Positions 9,653 to 20,002 of a stretch of 64,000 bases of DNA are shown here, in pieces. The translations under genes were made by a program, and so were the position numbers. Source of the DNA: Leptasterias polaris. Its lineage: Eukaryota; Echinodermata; Asteroidea; Forcipulatida; Asteriidae. The number at the start of each line of letters is the position of its first letter. The stretch's first letter is position 1. The notes under the pieces were generated by a model. The model was not told where the DNA came from. It searched no databases and saw only the letters and a list, made by a program, of their open reading frames with translations. The stretch is taken from NCBI GenBank assembly GCA_037783415.1, contig JAZGTN010000060.1:1054001-1118000 (forward strand), in the 5' to 3' direction.

Positions 9653-9783
9653 TGTAATATTCTGGACAACTAAATGAACGAACATGTGTGACAGTACTTG
9701 CCAGTATCATGAGTGCTTTATTATAAGCTATGCAGTACGCATGCTCAATCTCAGCTCATTAACATATGTATGAATACATTACA
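9653..9783 (-). repeat. 5' LTR of the Gypsy element
   Basis: Same sequence as 4886-5016. Adjacent to the primer-binding site on its inner side and to the target duplication GCGTG on its outer side. Confidence 0.93.
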
Positions 9784-9978
9784 GCGTGATATTCTGATAA
9801 TAAACTCGGATGTTTGAAAAACAGAAAACATATAAGGTCTCTTTTCACTATTTTCTCGTGACCTTGATGACCAATTGAGCTCAAACTTTCACAGGTTTGT
9901 TTGTTCATGCAATGTTGAATCACACAAAATGTGGACACTGATTTTGAGCTGTTACCAAAAGTACACAATGCCTTTAAA

Positions 9979-10646
9979 GTTGGGTCATCGACATATTTGT
10001 AATGTTTGACTGCTGGAAGATCAGGAACAAAATCATCAATCATTACTAAAAAAGGCAATGGGCCCAATTTTTGTTCCTTGAGGAACTCCAGCATGCAATC
10101 TCTCCCAAGCAGAAATATCACCCTTATACCGAACAGCTTGAAGACGATCTGATAAAAAACTACATAACCAAGGAATTAAAGAAGTTCTAACCCCTAGCTG
10201 AATAAATTTATTAATAACTATATTGTGGTCAACTCTATCAAATGCCTTACTAAGGTCAGTGGCTATCAAAACAGCAGAATTATGTGGTTTATCAAGAACA
10301 CTATGTACATCATCTAAGAGTTTGACTAAACAATGGGATGTAGAGGATCCCTTCAAAGATCCAAATTGAAATTTGTCAATGAAAGATTGTATGTCACTGA
10401 GGATCCATTCCACAACAAACTCTTCAAAGACCTTGGAGAATATACAAGTGAGTGAGATTGGGCGCAGACTATCAAAGGTTGGATGATTAGTCTTGGGGAC
10501 CGGTACAACAAACGCTATTTTCCAAATTTCAGGGACTACACCTTCACACAGGGAACAATTACAAATATTGGCCAAGAGAAAACATAACTCATAGGCAAAC
10601 TCTTTAATTATGCGTGGCGGAAAGCAGTCAGGCCCTCCAGATTTAC
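9979..10646 (-). pseudogene. LINE reverse transcriptase, N-terminal and core part
   Basis: Visible blocks are IWKIAFVVPVPK, LRPISLTCIFSKVFE, LIATDLSKAFDRVDH, AGVPQGTKIGP and, after a one-base break near 10036-10121, DDFVPDLP and KYVDDPTL. These are the successive fingers and palm motifs of non-LTR reverse transcriptases. The two catalytic aspartates are in YVDD and one lies in the DLSKAFD block. The frame is interrupted directly after YVDDPTL by the MITE at TTAA. The 5' end is truncated at 10646, so no endonuclease domain exists. Confidence 0.75.
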
Positions 10647-10653
10647 CGGTTTG

Positions 10654-11037
10654 GCAACCGCTTGTGTCTCAGTTGTGCCAGTATGTGGAGGATACCTGGC
10701 TGATGAGCAGTGTTTGGACACCCGCTAACTGGTCAATTTTTAACCAGAGCATCCGGACCAACAACAATGTGGAGGGATGGCATCGCAGACTGAACTTGAA
10801 GGCAGTTAGAGCTGGCCTTCATCTGTACAAGCTGATTCCACTACTGTACAACGGGGCCAAGCTTGTGAACTTGCAGATGACGCTCATCAGAGAGTCAAAG
10901 ATGTGTCGCAGCCAGAGACGCTGTACAAGACTAGTACAAGGCAGAATCTTCAAGCTGTGGGACGCCTACCAAGTTGGAACACTCAAGACATCAAGCCTGT
11001 TGTCAGCATGCAGCCATCTCCATGGTTCTGCCGTGTG
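10654..11037 (+). pseudogene. MULE-type transposase, downstream part (copy A)
   Basis: It resumes after the LINE with QPLVSQLCQYVEDTWL, then VWTPANWSIFNQSIRTNNNV, then EGWHRRLNLKAVRAGLHLYK. The block NN-x-EGWH is the conserved downstream motif of animal MULE transposases, which in related proteins reads TNN-x-(V/L)E-x-WH. Copy B (42120-42616) encodes nearly the same protein with a few substitutions. It stops at a TGA near 11036, and an AT-rich tail follows. No intact copy is visible in the window. Confidence 0.65.
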
Positions 11038-11804
11038 AGCTTAACCAAACGGTTCTATCAGAACCACCAGCCCTTCTCAGGGCCACACATTTACAAAAGA
11101 GATTAAAACTGAATTTGTCTATATATGCAATGTTTCGAATTATTTAATTTAAAAAATAAAAATAAAAAATCCTGCCCTGCAAAACTTTTTAATTAGAAAA
11201 CACAACAACACACCTTTAAATAAATGTCAAAATTATAGTAAACACTTACTTTAATTTGATTAAAAAACTTCAATTTAGTCAAATTTAAAATTTAACTTCA
11301 GGAAAAACCATCGGTTTTTTTTATTCTTCAAGCCAAAGCATTCTGATTCAAGAAAGATCTTCAAGTAATTAAAACAAATTTTAACTTTGAAATTTCTAGT
11401 CAACCCTTTCACTTTAAATTAACCCCCAAAAACTTCAAATTTTCGGCTAAATCTGAAAATTCACTTCAGGAAAAACCACTGTTTTTAAAATTGTCCAAAT
11501 GACCAAAACATTCTGATTCTAGAAAGATATATATAAGAAATTAAAACAAATTTTAACTATGAAATTTCAACATTTATCCATACGGAAAAAAACTCCAACA
11601 TTTTCTTAATTTATTTACTATCATAACTTAGGCACTAACTCCAACATTTATTTCAACATTTATAAATTAAAAATATCAAAAGGGCCATTCTAAAAAAAAA
11701 AAATTACATTGTTACTGAGGAGAATTTCCATTTACATAAAATATCAGGCACTATATCAAAACGGTGAAACCTTTTACCTGTGTAAACACAGAGTGAATTT
11801 CACT
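11038..11804. other. AT-rich 3' part of MULE copy A
   Basis: This stretch has no gene. It has a tandem-like pattern around ACTTCAGGAAAAACCA (near 11298 and 11464) and ATTCTAAAAA-rich runs. It is shared with 42650-43365 in copy B. Confidence 0.6.
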
Positions 11805-11873
11805 TGCGTACGAGTTGGTGGGTGTACGAGTTGGTGGGTGTACGAGTTGGTGCGTACGAGTTGACCTGTATTC
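11805..11873 (-). repeat. Right terminal GTACGAGTTG repeats of MULE copy A
   Basis: Four copies of GTACGAGTTGGTGGGT-like units are inverted relative to the cluster at 3287-3385. The copy B counterpart at 43368-43415 is shorter and more diverged. Confidence 0.75.
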
Positions 11874-11881
11874 CAATGATG

Positions 11882-13242
11882 TGCAGGTGCAATCGCATGC
11901 CTCAAATGGCGTGCGGATGCGATGGCATGCCTTGGGTCGCTCTAAAAGATGACAACTGACGACAAACATTTTTAAACACACTTATTAAACAATGTTTGAA
12001 CAAAAATTAACCGTTAAACCTAGTCATATGTATCCAAATAACCTTGAATCTGTTGAAAGAAATGTTTTATAAATTGTAAAAAAATAGTAACAACTGCTGT
12101 CCGCCTTTTTGTCTTTGGACCACACGTGGAAGATAGCATTCTACTGCAGCTGGGGTACTAAAAACCGCAAGTTAAGAACAATGAACAACATTGGTAATTG
12201 TCAAAGACCACTATCCACACTTGATGTGACCCAACATAAATATATACATGAAAAAACATAGTTGCGATAATCGTAACCCTCCATCCTCCTGGCGGTCGCA
12301 GACCGGAGGGTTACGAGACTACAAGCACAAGATTCGACCATAAGTGCAATTTCGACCAATGTTGACAGACTAGTCACCAGATTTTCCAATTTTTACCACT
12401 TTCAAAAATCATGAGTTATTTAAAAAGACTTTGACAGAAAGGGCAGAAATCAAGAGTCGGTACAAGGTACGAAGTGTCTTGTAAAAGGTACCAAGTGTCC
12501 AGGGAGGGTACAAACTGTCCAAAGCCTCTTCGAACCTTGTAAAAGTTAGGAATTGTCCTGGACCCAGTAATTGGGGTTCTGTTTTCCTTTTAAAAGTATT
12601 TTTATCTTCGGTCATACTAGCGCCCCAGGAAAGCATTTTCCTATGATTTTCCGAACGTCCAGCCACACAAATTGCCCCAAAATGACAAAATGACCAAACA
12701 AAATAGCTTGAAATCTACCAGTTGACAAATAAGAATTTCTTTGTATTCTGTTTAAATCTTCTTTTTGGACCTTCTTTGACATGTTTGAAGGGAAAATTTG
12801 ATCCAAATTTAATTATGAATGGTCTGATTCACATCTCTTGAATATGAAGTCACAACGGCAATGTTTGAACCAGACTAAGATTTGTCAAGTTAAAATATCT
12901 AGTTCCCCAAAAAACATTCTCTGTGCATGTTCATTGCTGTTGTGGCTTTATATTCTTTAACGATTGTTAGCCTTCAAGAAATAGTCTGCTTTGGTTAAAA
13001 TGCCAGGCCACCAACTTTTTGTTTACAGAAAAATAGAGTGTAAAAAACAAGAGATCAAATTTGTAACCAGACTTCCAATTGTTTGTGGATTTTGATTACT
13101 TTTCTATAAATTTACACACATTTTTAATTGAACGCCCTACTGATCATTACGGATATGAAATTGTAATCAAGGACCTTATTTATTGTCTTAAAGTTAGTGA
13201 TATCAGTCAAAGTTATGTGTGATGGTTTTGTTGTTGTTGCAG
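11882..13242. other. Intronic sequence shared by NKRF-A and NKRF-B
   Basis: Collinear with 43430-44695. It contains one end of the TTAA-type MITE family (about 12187-12260), an inverted repeat TAACCCTCC...GGAGGGTTA (12275-12314) and a diverged Penelope-type tail (12967-13020). It ends in a pyrimidine-rich acceptor. Confidence 0.6.
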
Positions 13243-15235
13243 ATATCCTCCTGAATTGATGAAAAGAGTGCAGGAAATGGCTAGAGGCATAACTGTAGAT
13301 GACAAACCCATGGATGTTGATAACAAACCAAACATCACTGTGAGTAGATCTCAGCAATTTGATAAACCCAAACCAATGCCAGAAGTGATCTCAACGACTG
13401 ACTTCTCGGAAACAGTTGTGTGTAGACCTGAGGAGGAAGGAGAATGGATTAGCTTCGAGAAAGAAGCAAAAGGACAGAAAGGACAGAGTGTGAAGGAGAT
13501 GGAAAACACTGGATTTTACACTCCTCTTGGACAAGTGAAGCGTAGACTTGAGGAAGAAGATGAGAATGATCCTGTGGAGGAAACTGAAGGGACTAAGTTC
13601 CAGAAAACAGAAAAAGGACCGAGGCTGAAAGAGATGCCATACAGGGGATGGTACACTGCTCTTGAATTGGGAGGTAGCGCTGAATTTGAACAGTCAAAAT
13701 GCAATGAAATAGCTTGCCAACCAGGAACTACATGCATGTATGACACAGTTATCTTCGCTTTAGCAGAAAAATTAAGGGAACAATATAACAATAAAAGAGG
13801 TCCTGGCCCAGCACAAAAAAGACTCCACGCTGCCGCTAAGAAAGTACCACTTAAGAGACATGTGGAATATATTGAGATTCCCCCAGTAACAATGCCAGGA
13901 AACAGCGGACAGAGTCTCGGAAAGATCAAGTCGAAATGGCTTTGTAATATGTACTATGATGACATACTTTTGGCTAGTGTAAAAGCTGAAACCAGGTCTG
14001 CAAGTAGGAAAGGTGCAGCCCAGAAAGCTGTGTCAATCATAGAGAGTTTGAACTATGCAGTGAAGAACGAGAACAAAGTGAGTGAGCTGGGAAGAAATTA
14101 CAGCAAAGAGGTAGTGCCCTTAGATAAAACGACAGCTCTCATGAATGGTCAAAATGGCATCTTTGATAATTTTACCTTGATGGAACTTCCTAACCAAGCC
14201 CCTGCAGTCAGCAACTCAGCATTCACAAAAAAACATGTCCCCATTGTGTTCGAAACCAGCAACAATTTGAGAACGATGAATGACGAAACTGGCTATGTAT
14301 GCAGCACCATCATTAATGGTGTTACAGTCGCTACTGGTTTTCACACAGACAAGAGAGAAATGAAAAATGTGTCTGCAAATCATGCCCTGGCCTTATTAAG
14401 AGACCAAAGCTCCCACTCAAATAAAAAGCCCAACAACACACAGAATGTTGTTAGCGAACCTGATAAGAAGCCTTCTGATTCTGTTTTGGAACTCGATAAT
14501 ACAGCGTCTGACTCAGTTCAAGTGAAGCCACCTACAAAGGCGAAGTACACCCCGATTGGGGAATCCAATGTTGGTTACAAGTTGCTTAGACTAATGGGAT
14601 GGGAAGGCGGAGCATTGCAGAAAGATGGCATTGTAGATCCCATTGAGGCAAGTCTGAAATTCTGCCGTGGAGGTCTCGGCTTTGTTGACGCAGCCCCAAA
14701 TATTAGCAAAAGTAAACAGAAAAAAAATAACAGACAGATACAAAACCAAAGAAAAAACCAAAGAAAAATGGTAAAGCGTAGCGAAAATTCAAAAGTGGCA
14801 ACAAGAGGAGAGGATGAAATCAACCAAGAGGATAGAGAAAATCTACAGTTTGAAGAAGAAATATGCAATGTTAAGATAAAAAAACAAAGAAAAAACCAAA
14901 GAAAACAGCGAAAGCGTAACAAAAAATCAAAAGTGGAAACAGGAGGAGAGGATGAAATCAACCAAGAGGATAGAGAAAATCAACAGTTTGATGAAGAAAT
15001 ATGCGATGTTAAGAGACCTGAGCAATTTCAGTTAGAGAAGTTGGTTCCGGTAATAGAGGCTTTTGCCAACCAAAGAGAAAAAGAAGATCTCATCTTCTCT
15101 TCCGCTTTTATTAAGCGGGAAAGAAAATTGTTCAACAGTACTTTTCAACGCTTCAAACTCAAACATAACATGCGTGGCAAAGGAAAAGAACGGCGTTTGG
15201 TGGTCAGACACAAGCTCCGAGATATGAAGCTGTGA
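13243..15235 (+). CDS. NKRF: NKRF-like gene, copy A, exon 2 (dsRBDs, G-patch, R3H)
   Basis: Joined to exon 1 this gives about 718 residues, close to vertebrate NKRF. It begins (A)YPPELMKRVQEMARGI, the second half of the XTBD. Residues about 212-328 form a first dsRBD-like region ending in KWLCNMYYDDILLASVKAE, then SRKGAAQKAVSI. A second dsRBD-like module at about 360-442 runs FDNFTLME, NSAF, ETGYVCSTIINGVTVATG and VSANHALALLRD. A G-patch follows at about 495-538 (LLRLMGWEGGALQKDG ... GGLGF). A lysine/glutamate-rich linker holds two related segments (QRKNQRK ... EDEINQEDREN). A C-terminal R3H-like region starts near 670. In the R3H core the expected histidine (R-x-x-x-H) is Asn (RKLFN), while copy B keeps His. 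NKRF links XRN2 and the helicase DHX15 in nucleolar pre-rRNA processing, so a nucleolar RNA role is inferred. Confidence 0.85.
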
Positions 15236-16182
15236 GACTTCTTGGACAAAGAGAATTTGGAACTCTTTGGAACATTGTTTTAAGTGACAATTTGTTATTT
15301 TTGTTAAAATGACTGCGGCATTTGTTAGTTTGTTAACTCGAGTTTCTCTGGGCATCATCTGTAAAAAGAAATATAAAGGCATCGAATAGGAAAACAAAAA
15401 CTTATATCTTATTCCCAAGGACCAAGTATTAACATATATTTAATTTTTTTTAATGTAAATGGGATACTTAGGAACATTAGATGGCAGCGGACTGACAAGG
15501 TAAATTTCAATTGGTTATGTACATGTAGTTCTCAGTTTCTGCAAGTTTGTGCCTACAAGCATGAAATTTGGCACTTGGAGTATGTCATGAGAAAGACATG
15601 GGGCCAAAAAGCCATCGCAGGTACATGTAGAATAACGATCAATGGCACTGGCAGCCATTTTGAAATTTTTAAAATTGCTTGTTATTCTACTTTTTGGGGT
15701 TCTAAGGAGTAGGACAAATCTGCAATGGCCCTGTAGCCAATCCTTCTCAAAACACACCCTGACTGTGTGCCAAACTCCATGCTTGTAACATCAATGGCAC
15801 AATCCCAACACCTTCCTGCTGTACTAAAAAACTAAAGCAATACTTTCTGATTTTGAAGCAGCTCTATGAAACCCCAACTTTTAAGTCCTTAATTCAACTC
15901 CCAAATGGTTGGACTCTTGTTGATTTAATGGTGGTATGTCAGGGCCTGATGTCATATAGAGCTGCTTAAACAGACAATAGTACTTTAAATAATCCCCCTC
16001 TAAGCAAAAGTAGGCAGGACACCCCTCACAAATTAATGGTTCATGCGATGTGATATTTTGACCTTGGTGGCCTTGGACTTGTTCTGGTATGCAAAGCTGT
16101 TTTGAGCTTGGCTACTTTTTTAGGCATGATATTCTTGTCCTGACAAAAATATTCATTACAAAATTGTTTTTAAAAAGCATGT

Positions 16183-16547
16183 AAAGGGTCTGTATACGTT
16201 TGGTAATGACTCTGAAAATTAATGGTAATAAAAACTTACATGGTAAGAAGTACAGCAGCTTTGGATAGTATAATGCATTTTGAGAAACTTTTCACTTTGA
16301 AGTACTATGTGATTACATGGAAAAATATATCACTTTTTATCCCATAAAAATTTGAATCTGAGTTACGGCTTCTCAGATTGTGTATTCCTATAATAGGGAA
16401 TATTCATCCTGTGTGGAAATATTCGCTCTGGTATTTCGGTGATATCTCAAAAATGCGACCACCTTTTGAAGTCAAATAGTTTTTACCTACATTTATATAG
16501 GATTAACACAATCAGTAGGCTCCAATTACCAAACGTATGCAGCACCT
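16183..16547. mobile_element. MITE, second family, full copy
   Basis: Inverted ends AAAGGGTCTGTATACGTTTG (left) and CAAACGTATGCAGCACCTT (right). It is absent from the paralogous position in the B flank (about 51435-51445), so it inserted after the duplication. Confidence 0.65.
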
Positions 16548-16906
16548 TCAAGGCCCATGTGTACATGTAGGTCAGCCTTTGTACTCATACCTTTTTCCCG
16601 AGAGTCAGATATCAAGCCTACTTTTTGTGCCAAATGAAATTGGGCCATCACATATCCTTGTTATCAGTTTATGAGTGTAGTTTTTGTCCAATGAAATCAA
16701 ACAAAACATGCAGTTGCCACAGTTGAATTTTGAAGTTTCAAAGTTTGAAAAGTTTTGAAGATTGAAGTGTTTTGCAGATTTTGAAGTTTTGGATGATTAG
16801 GGCCAATTTAATAATATTTAAAATAAATAATTTTATAAATAATAAACCACAAGGGAAACTGACTGGGTAAATTTTAAATGATTTTGGGTTGAACAAGGAA
16901 AAAATT

Positions 16907-16979
16907 GACTAGAGCGGGATTTGAACCAACGACCTCCGGATTGACGTGCCGGCACTCTACCAACTGAGCTATCTAGCCC
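16907..16979 (-). mobile_element. tRNA-derived SINE head, inverted copy
   Basis: On the minus strand it has an A box TAGCTCAGTTGG and a B box GGTTCAAATCC, and the acceptor-like ends pair (GGCTAGA with TCTAGTC). The anticodon arm does not fold as a standard tRNA, so it is read as a SINE head and not a tRNA gene. It is absent from the B flank. Confidence 0.6.
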
Positions 16980-17022
16980 TATGATGGCGGTCTTTAGGGA
17001 GACCGCCATCATAGGGCTAGAT
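16971..17022. repeat. Perfect 23-bp hairpin with loop TTAGGG
   Basis: The left arm 16971-16993 starts ATCTAGCCCTATGATGG. The right arm 17000-17022 is its exact inverse, and the loop is six bases. It joins two SINE-related arms head to head. Confidence 0.85.
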
Positions 17023-17119
17023 TTCTGAAATTCGTCCAAAATCATTTTTAGGACTTCTATAATGGTTTGTTTTTAAAAGATAACATACACAATTTTTTTT
17101 AGGGAGACCGCCATCATAG

Positions 17120-17191
17120 GGCTAGATAGCTCAGTTGGTAGAGCGCCGGCACGTCAATCCGGAGGTCGTTGGTTCAAATCCCACTCTAGTC
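17120..17191 (+). mobile_element. tRNA-derived SINE head, direct copy
   Basis: Same element as 16907-16979 in the opposite orientation. It has A box TAGCTCAGTTGG and B box GGTTCAAATCC and is followed by TTGTTCAACCCAAAATCAT, which is also inverted at 16879-16897. Confidence 0.6.
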
Positions 17192-17466
17192 ATTTTTTCC
17201 TTGTTCAACCCAAAATCATAAATAATTTTCCTGAAATTAAGTTATGTTGGCAGAAAAGTCATAAACATTTATTACAAATGGAGAAATACTTACATTCTAT
17301 CAAAAGTATTAAAATTACAAATGTTTAAAAGAAACACATTTCTTCAAAAGTTTTGAAGATTAAGTGTTTTGCAGATTTTAAGATGTGGATGGTTAGGGCC
17401 AATGTATTTATATTTAAAATAAATAATTTTCCTAAAATTAAAAGAAACACATAAAAAGAAACGCCT

Positions 17467-17761
17467 ATAATGCATTTTGAGAAACATTTCACTTCGAAGT
17501 ACTTCAGTTATGGAAAAATATATGACTTTTTATCCCATAAAAATTTTGAATCTGAGAAGCGTTACGGCCGTAACGCTTCTCAGATTCTGCATTCCTATAG
17601 GGAATGTTCTTCCTGCGTGGAAATATTCGCTCCGGTCTTTCGGTGATATCTCAAAAACGCGACCACCTTTTGAAGTCAAATAGTTTTATTGTATATACCT
17701 ACATTTATATAGGATTAACACAATCAGTAGGCTCCAATTACCAAACGTATGCAGCACCTTC
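17467..17761. mobile_element. MITE, second family, partial copy
   Basis: It matches 16263-16553 but lacks the left terminus. It contains the 40-bp palindrome at 17548-17587. Confidence 0.55.
17548..17587. repeat. Perfect 40-bp palindrome
   Basis: The left half is GAATCTGAGAAGCGTTACGG and the right half is its exact inverse with no loop. The related MITE copy at 16361 has only a shortened version (GAATCTGAGTTACGG then CTTCTCAGATT). Confidence 0.9.
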
Positions 17762-19385
17762 AAGGCCCATGTGTACATGTAGGTCAGCCTTTGAGTCAGA
17801 TATCAAGCCTACTTTTTGTGCCAAATGAAATTGGGCCATCACATATCCCTGTAAAGCATAATCAGTTTAAGAGAGTAGTTTTTATCCATAGGAATCGAAC
17901 AAAACATGCAGTTGCAACAGTTATGAAAAGTTTCAAAGTTTGAAAAGTTTTGAAGATTAAGTGTTTTGCAGATTTTAAGATGTGGATGGTTAGGGCCAAT
18001 GTATTTATATTTAAAATAAATAATTTTCCTGAAATTAAGTTATGTTGGCTGAAATGTCATAAACATTTATTACAAATGGAGAAATACTTACATTCTATCA
18101 AAAGTATTAAAATTACAAATGTTTAAAAGAAACACATTATGTTAACTTGAAGTTTATAAAAGGAGAATAAAACTAAATCTCTGCTAAAAAAGGTTTGTTC
18201 TGATGCCAGTAATATTTATAATACAAAAAGATTGAACTTTTAAGAGAGAAACGCAGTTTCTCATAATGTGATAATGTACTTTGTTCGTTTAACAGTTCAC
18301 CACTTGGCACCGCAGTTTCTGAAATTCGTCCGAAATCATTTTTAGGACTTCTAGAATGGTTTGTTTTTAAGAATATTGTCACGATGAAACCATGTCTTAA
18401 ATTAGGTAGAGATAACAAACGTTCTCATAAAATACACCAGTTTTTTAATTTCTCTTTCGAGTTAAGGTGGAATGGGTTCATCTTGAATCGGCCAAGGGCA
18501 CGATATTCTCCATACTTTTATCTGATTTCCGTTTTGTTTTTTTGTTTTTTTGCCCTTGGGAAAAATCAGGAAAAACTGTATTTAAATAGCCTGAAAAGTC
18601 TACTAAACCCTTTAAAATATAAACCTTTAGGTCAGCCCTTGTGCTCAATAAAATGTCCTACTTTTTCCAAAGGAGAAAATATCATGCCTGCATAAGCCAT
18701 GGCCGATTTGTGGTTCATGAAAGTCGGAGGAACCTTACTTTATGTTTTCAGAGACTGATGTACATCAATCATGATACGAACAAAAATATTAAAAATATTG
18801 AAATAGCGCACTGTTTTGTGTTGAAAGTAAAACTGATACTGACCTGAGGCTGGAAGAGGCTGCTAGATAATTGTATTTCAATTTTTTCTTCTGTTACTTT
18901 AATTAAAAACAGAATTTAGATTTTCGGTGATTTCTTTTGCCCCATTAAAAAGTTTTGAAATGTTATAACATTGATAATTCAGACTAGATTTGTAAACCCA
19001 CAATATATTTTGAATTATAACATTTCCGGTCATGAAATTAATAGAATTGTGTAAATATAAGAATCTATCACAATCCGTGGGTTCTGTGCTTCAACTTTTG
19101 AGGAGACTTGATAAATTTAGGCATTAAAGTTGGCCCTATTCTTGAATCTTTGTGGAGAAGTGCTTCACGAAAACTGGCAGCCAGTCGGTTCTTGGGAAAA
19201 AGCACATTTTTCGTGTTTTTTTTTTTCTGGGGTAGTTAGCAAAAAAACTAAACGGCTGACCTGCCAAAAATTGAAAAGAATTCTGAAGTTTAGTTGTCCG
19301 GAAATATGTCTGATTGGTTTTCAAGAGGCTGAGAGACTTACACGATTTTTTGAGTATTTTTGAATAATTATCATTTAGCATTGGT

Positions 19386-20002
19386 TCCTATGGGAGATCA
19401 TTTAGAGGGGTGCGCCCTATATATACAACATGGTGGCGCCCTTGCAGCCATTTTTGTTGGGATTTAAACATGTCTGCCGTTTGTTTACAATTGCAGGCGT
19501 GACAGAAATGAGTTGTTTGAGACTTCTTTCGTCAGTTATCGCCGTTTTTTTTTATTGTTCGTGAAAACATCACTCCTCTGGCTGCAAACAGTAATTATAA
19601 TAAAATATAGATAGCAATAACATTGTCACTTGTTAACAGAATAATTCAACGTTTTCAAAGAGTGGCTTGCTTTTTTTTTAGGCATCCTATTCCTACACAC
19701 TTAACAGTATACAGTGTGTAAGACGGGACAAACTACGATCGACGGTACGACTATCGTGTATGACTATTTGATGAGACTGTGATGGTAAGTCACTTTCAAG
19801 AAAATCATGGGTCAACAGCGGCTGGTTGCTTCCTCAATTAGGAAGAAATAAACATGTTGTAAACATCATCATCATCATACATTACATGGCATGGTTGGTA
19901 TTAACTAATAACTGAACAAGAAGAGTGGGGGAGGTGTAAACATTGCATTATTATGAATGTCAAGTTTCCGGAAAAGTCAAGTGATTCAATTAGAGTTACA
20001 CT
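19386..20002. other. Region 3' of the Mutator-like transposase
   Basis: It begins with GAGGGGTGCGCCC, shared with 23523-23535. It then has unique sequence with a short CATCAT run (about 19865-19877). No gene is seen. Part may be the 3' untranslated region of the transposase gene. Confidence 0.4.

Larger units (their letters stand above)
4886..9783 (-). mobile_element. Complete Ty3/Gypsy LTR retrotransposon
   Basis: It is 4898 bp long with two 131-bp LTRs that look identical by eye, TGTAAT/ATTACA ends and the 5-bp target duplication GCGTG (4881-4885 and 9784-9788). It is oriented on the minus strand, with a primer-binding site next to the right LTR and a polypurine tract next to the left LTR. 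A single gag-pol frame fills the middle. Identical LTRs imply a recent insertion. It is the innermost layer of a four-deep nest. Confidence 0.93.
4715..9977. mobile_element. TTAA-type MITE inserted in the LINE, itself interrupted
   Basis: TTAA is present at 4715-4718 and 9974-9977. The inner ends are AGGCCCTATACACTATTGGT and, inverted, AGGCATTGTGTACTTTTGGT, matching the family seen intact at 50102 and 56753. It is about 360 bp without the Gypsy insert. The same interior landmarks (CACAGATTCTCACATAACTT near 4770 and CAATTGAGCTCAAACTTTCA near 9871) occur in the other copies. Confidence 0.75.
3782..10646 (-). mobile_element. CR1/L2-like LINE, 5'-truncated, inserted in the MULE transposase
   Basis: It is flanked by the 7-bp target duplication CGGTTTG (3775-3781 and 10647-10653). 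The empty site is preserved in copy B at about 42228. On the minus strand the reverse transcriptase frame runs from 10646 to 9979 and, after an insertion, from 4714 to 4028. The 3' tail (minus strand, near 3782) ends in an AATAAACCAATAATAA-type sequence. The endonuclease part is absent, as expected from incomplete reverse transcription. Confidence 0.8.
3278..11874 (+). mobile_element. MULE-type transposon with terminal minisatellites (copy A), interrupted
   Basis: The left end reads GGAAACCGGTCAACTCGTAC. The right end, inverted, reads GGAATACAGGTCAACTCGTA. AATGATG lies directly outside both ends (3271-3277 and 11875-11881), as a target duplication would. Each end carries several variants of CAACTCGTAC/GTACGAGTTG spaced 10-25 bp (3287-3385 and 11805-11873), in inverted orientation. 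Inside is a transposase reading frame of MULE type, now broken. Without the 6.9-kb LINE insertion the element is about 1.7 kb. The paralogous element in intron B lies around 38130-38250 plus 41888-43420, so insertion came before the gene duplication. Confidence 0.65.
2626..13242 (+). other. Intron of NKRF-A (10.6 kb)
   Basis: It is bounded by donor GTAAAT and acceptor TTGTTGTTGTTGCAG. Apart from the nested elements listed separately (3278-11874), it consists of sequence shared with the copy B intron. Positions 2690-3270 match about 28930-29486 of the B macrosatellite, and 11990-13242 match 43430-44695. No other gene is seen. Confidence 0.7.
15236..19385. repeat. 3' flank of NKRF-A, duplicated downstream of NKRF-B
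   Basis: Collinear with 49125-53870, interrupted in A by MITEs and SINEs and in B by other insertions. Shared landmarks are AAATATAAAGGCATCGAATA (about 15370 and 49256), CTGATGTCATATAGAGCTGC (about 15947 and 51214) and TTTGTTCTGATGCCAGTAAT (about 18192 and 51828). No protein-coding gene is supported. Confidence 0.75.

Noticed and set aside
16907..17191. Functional tRNA genes
   Set aside because: A and B boxes are present but the anticodon arm does not form a standard stem and 7-base loop. The flanks are shared repeats, so SINE heads.
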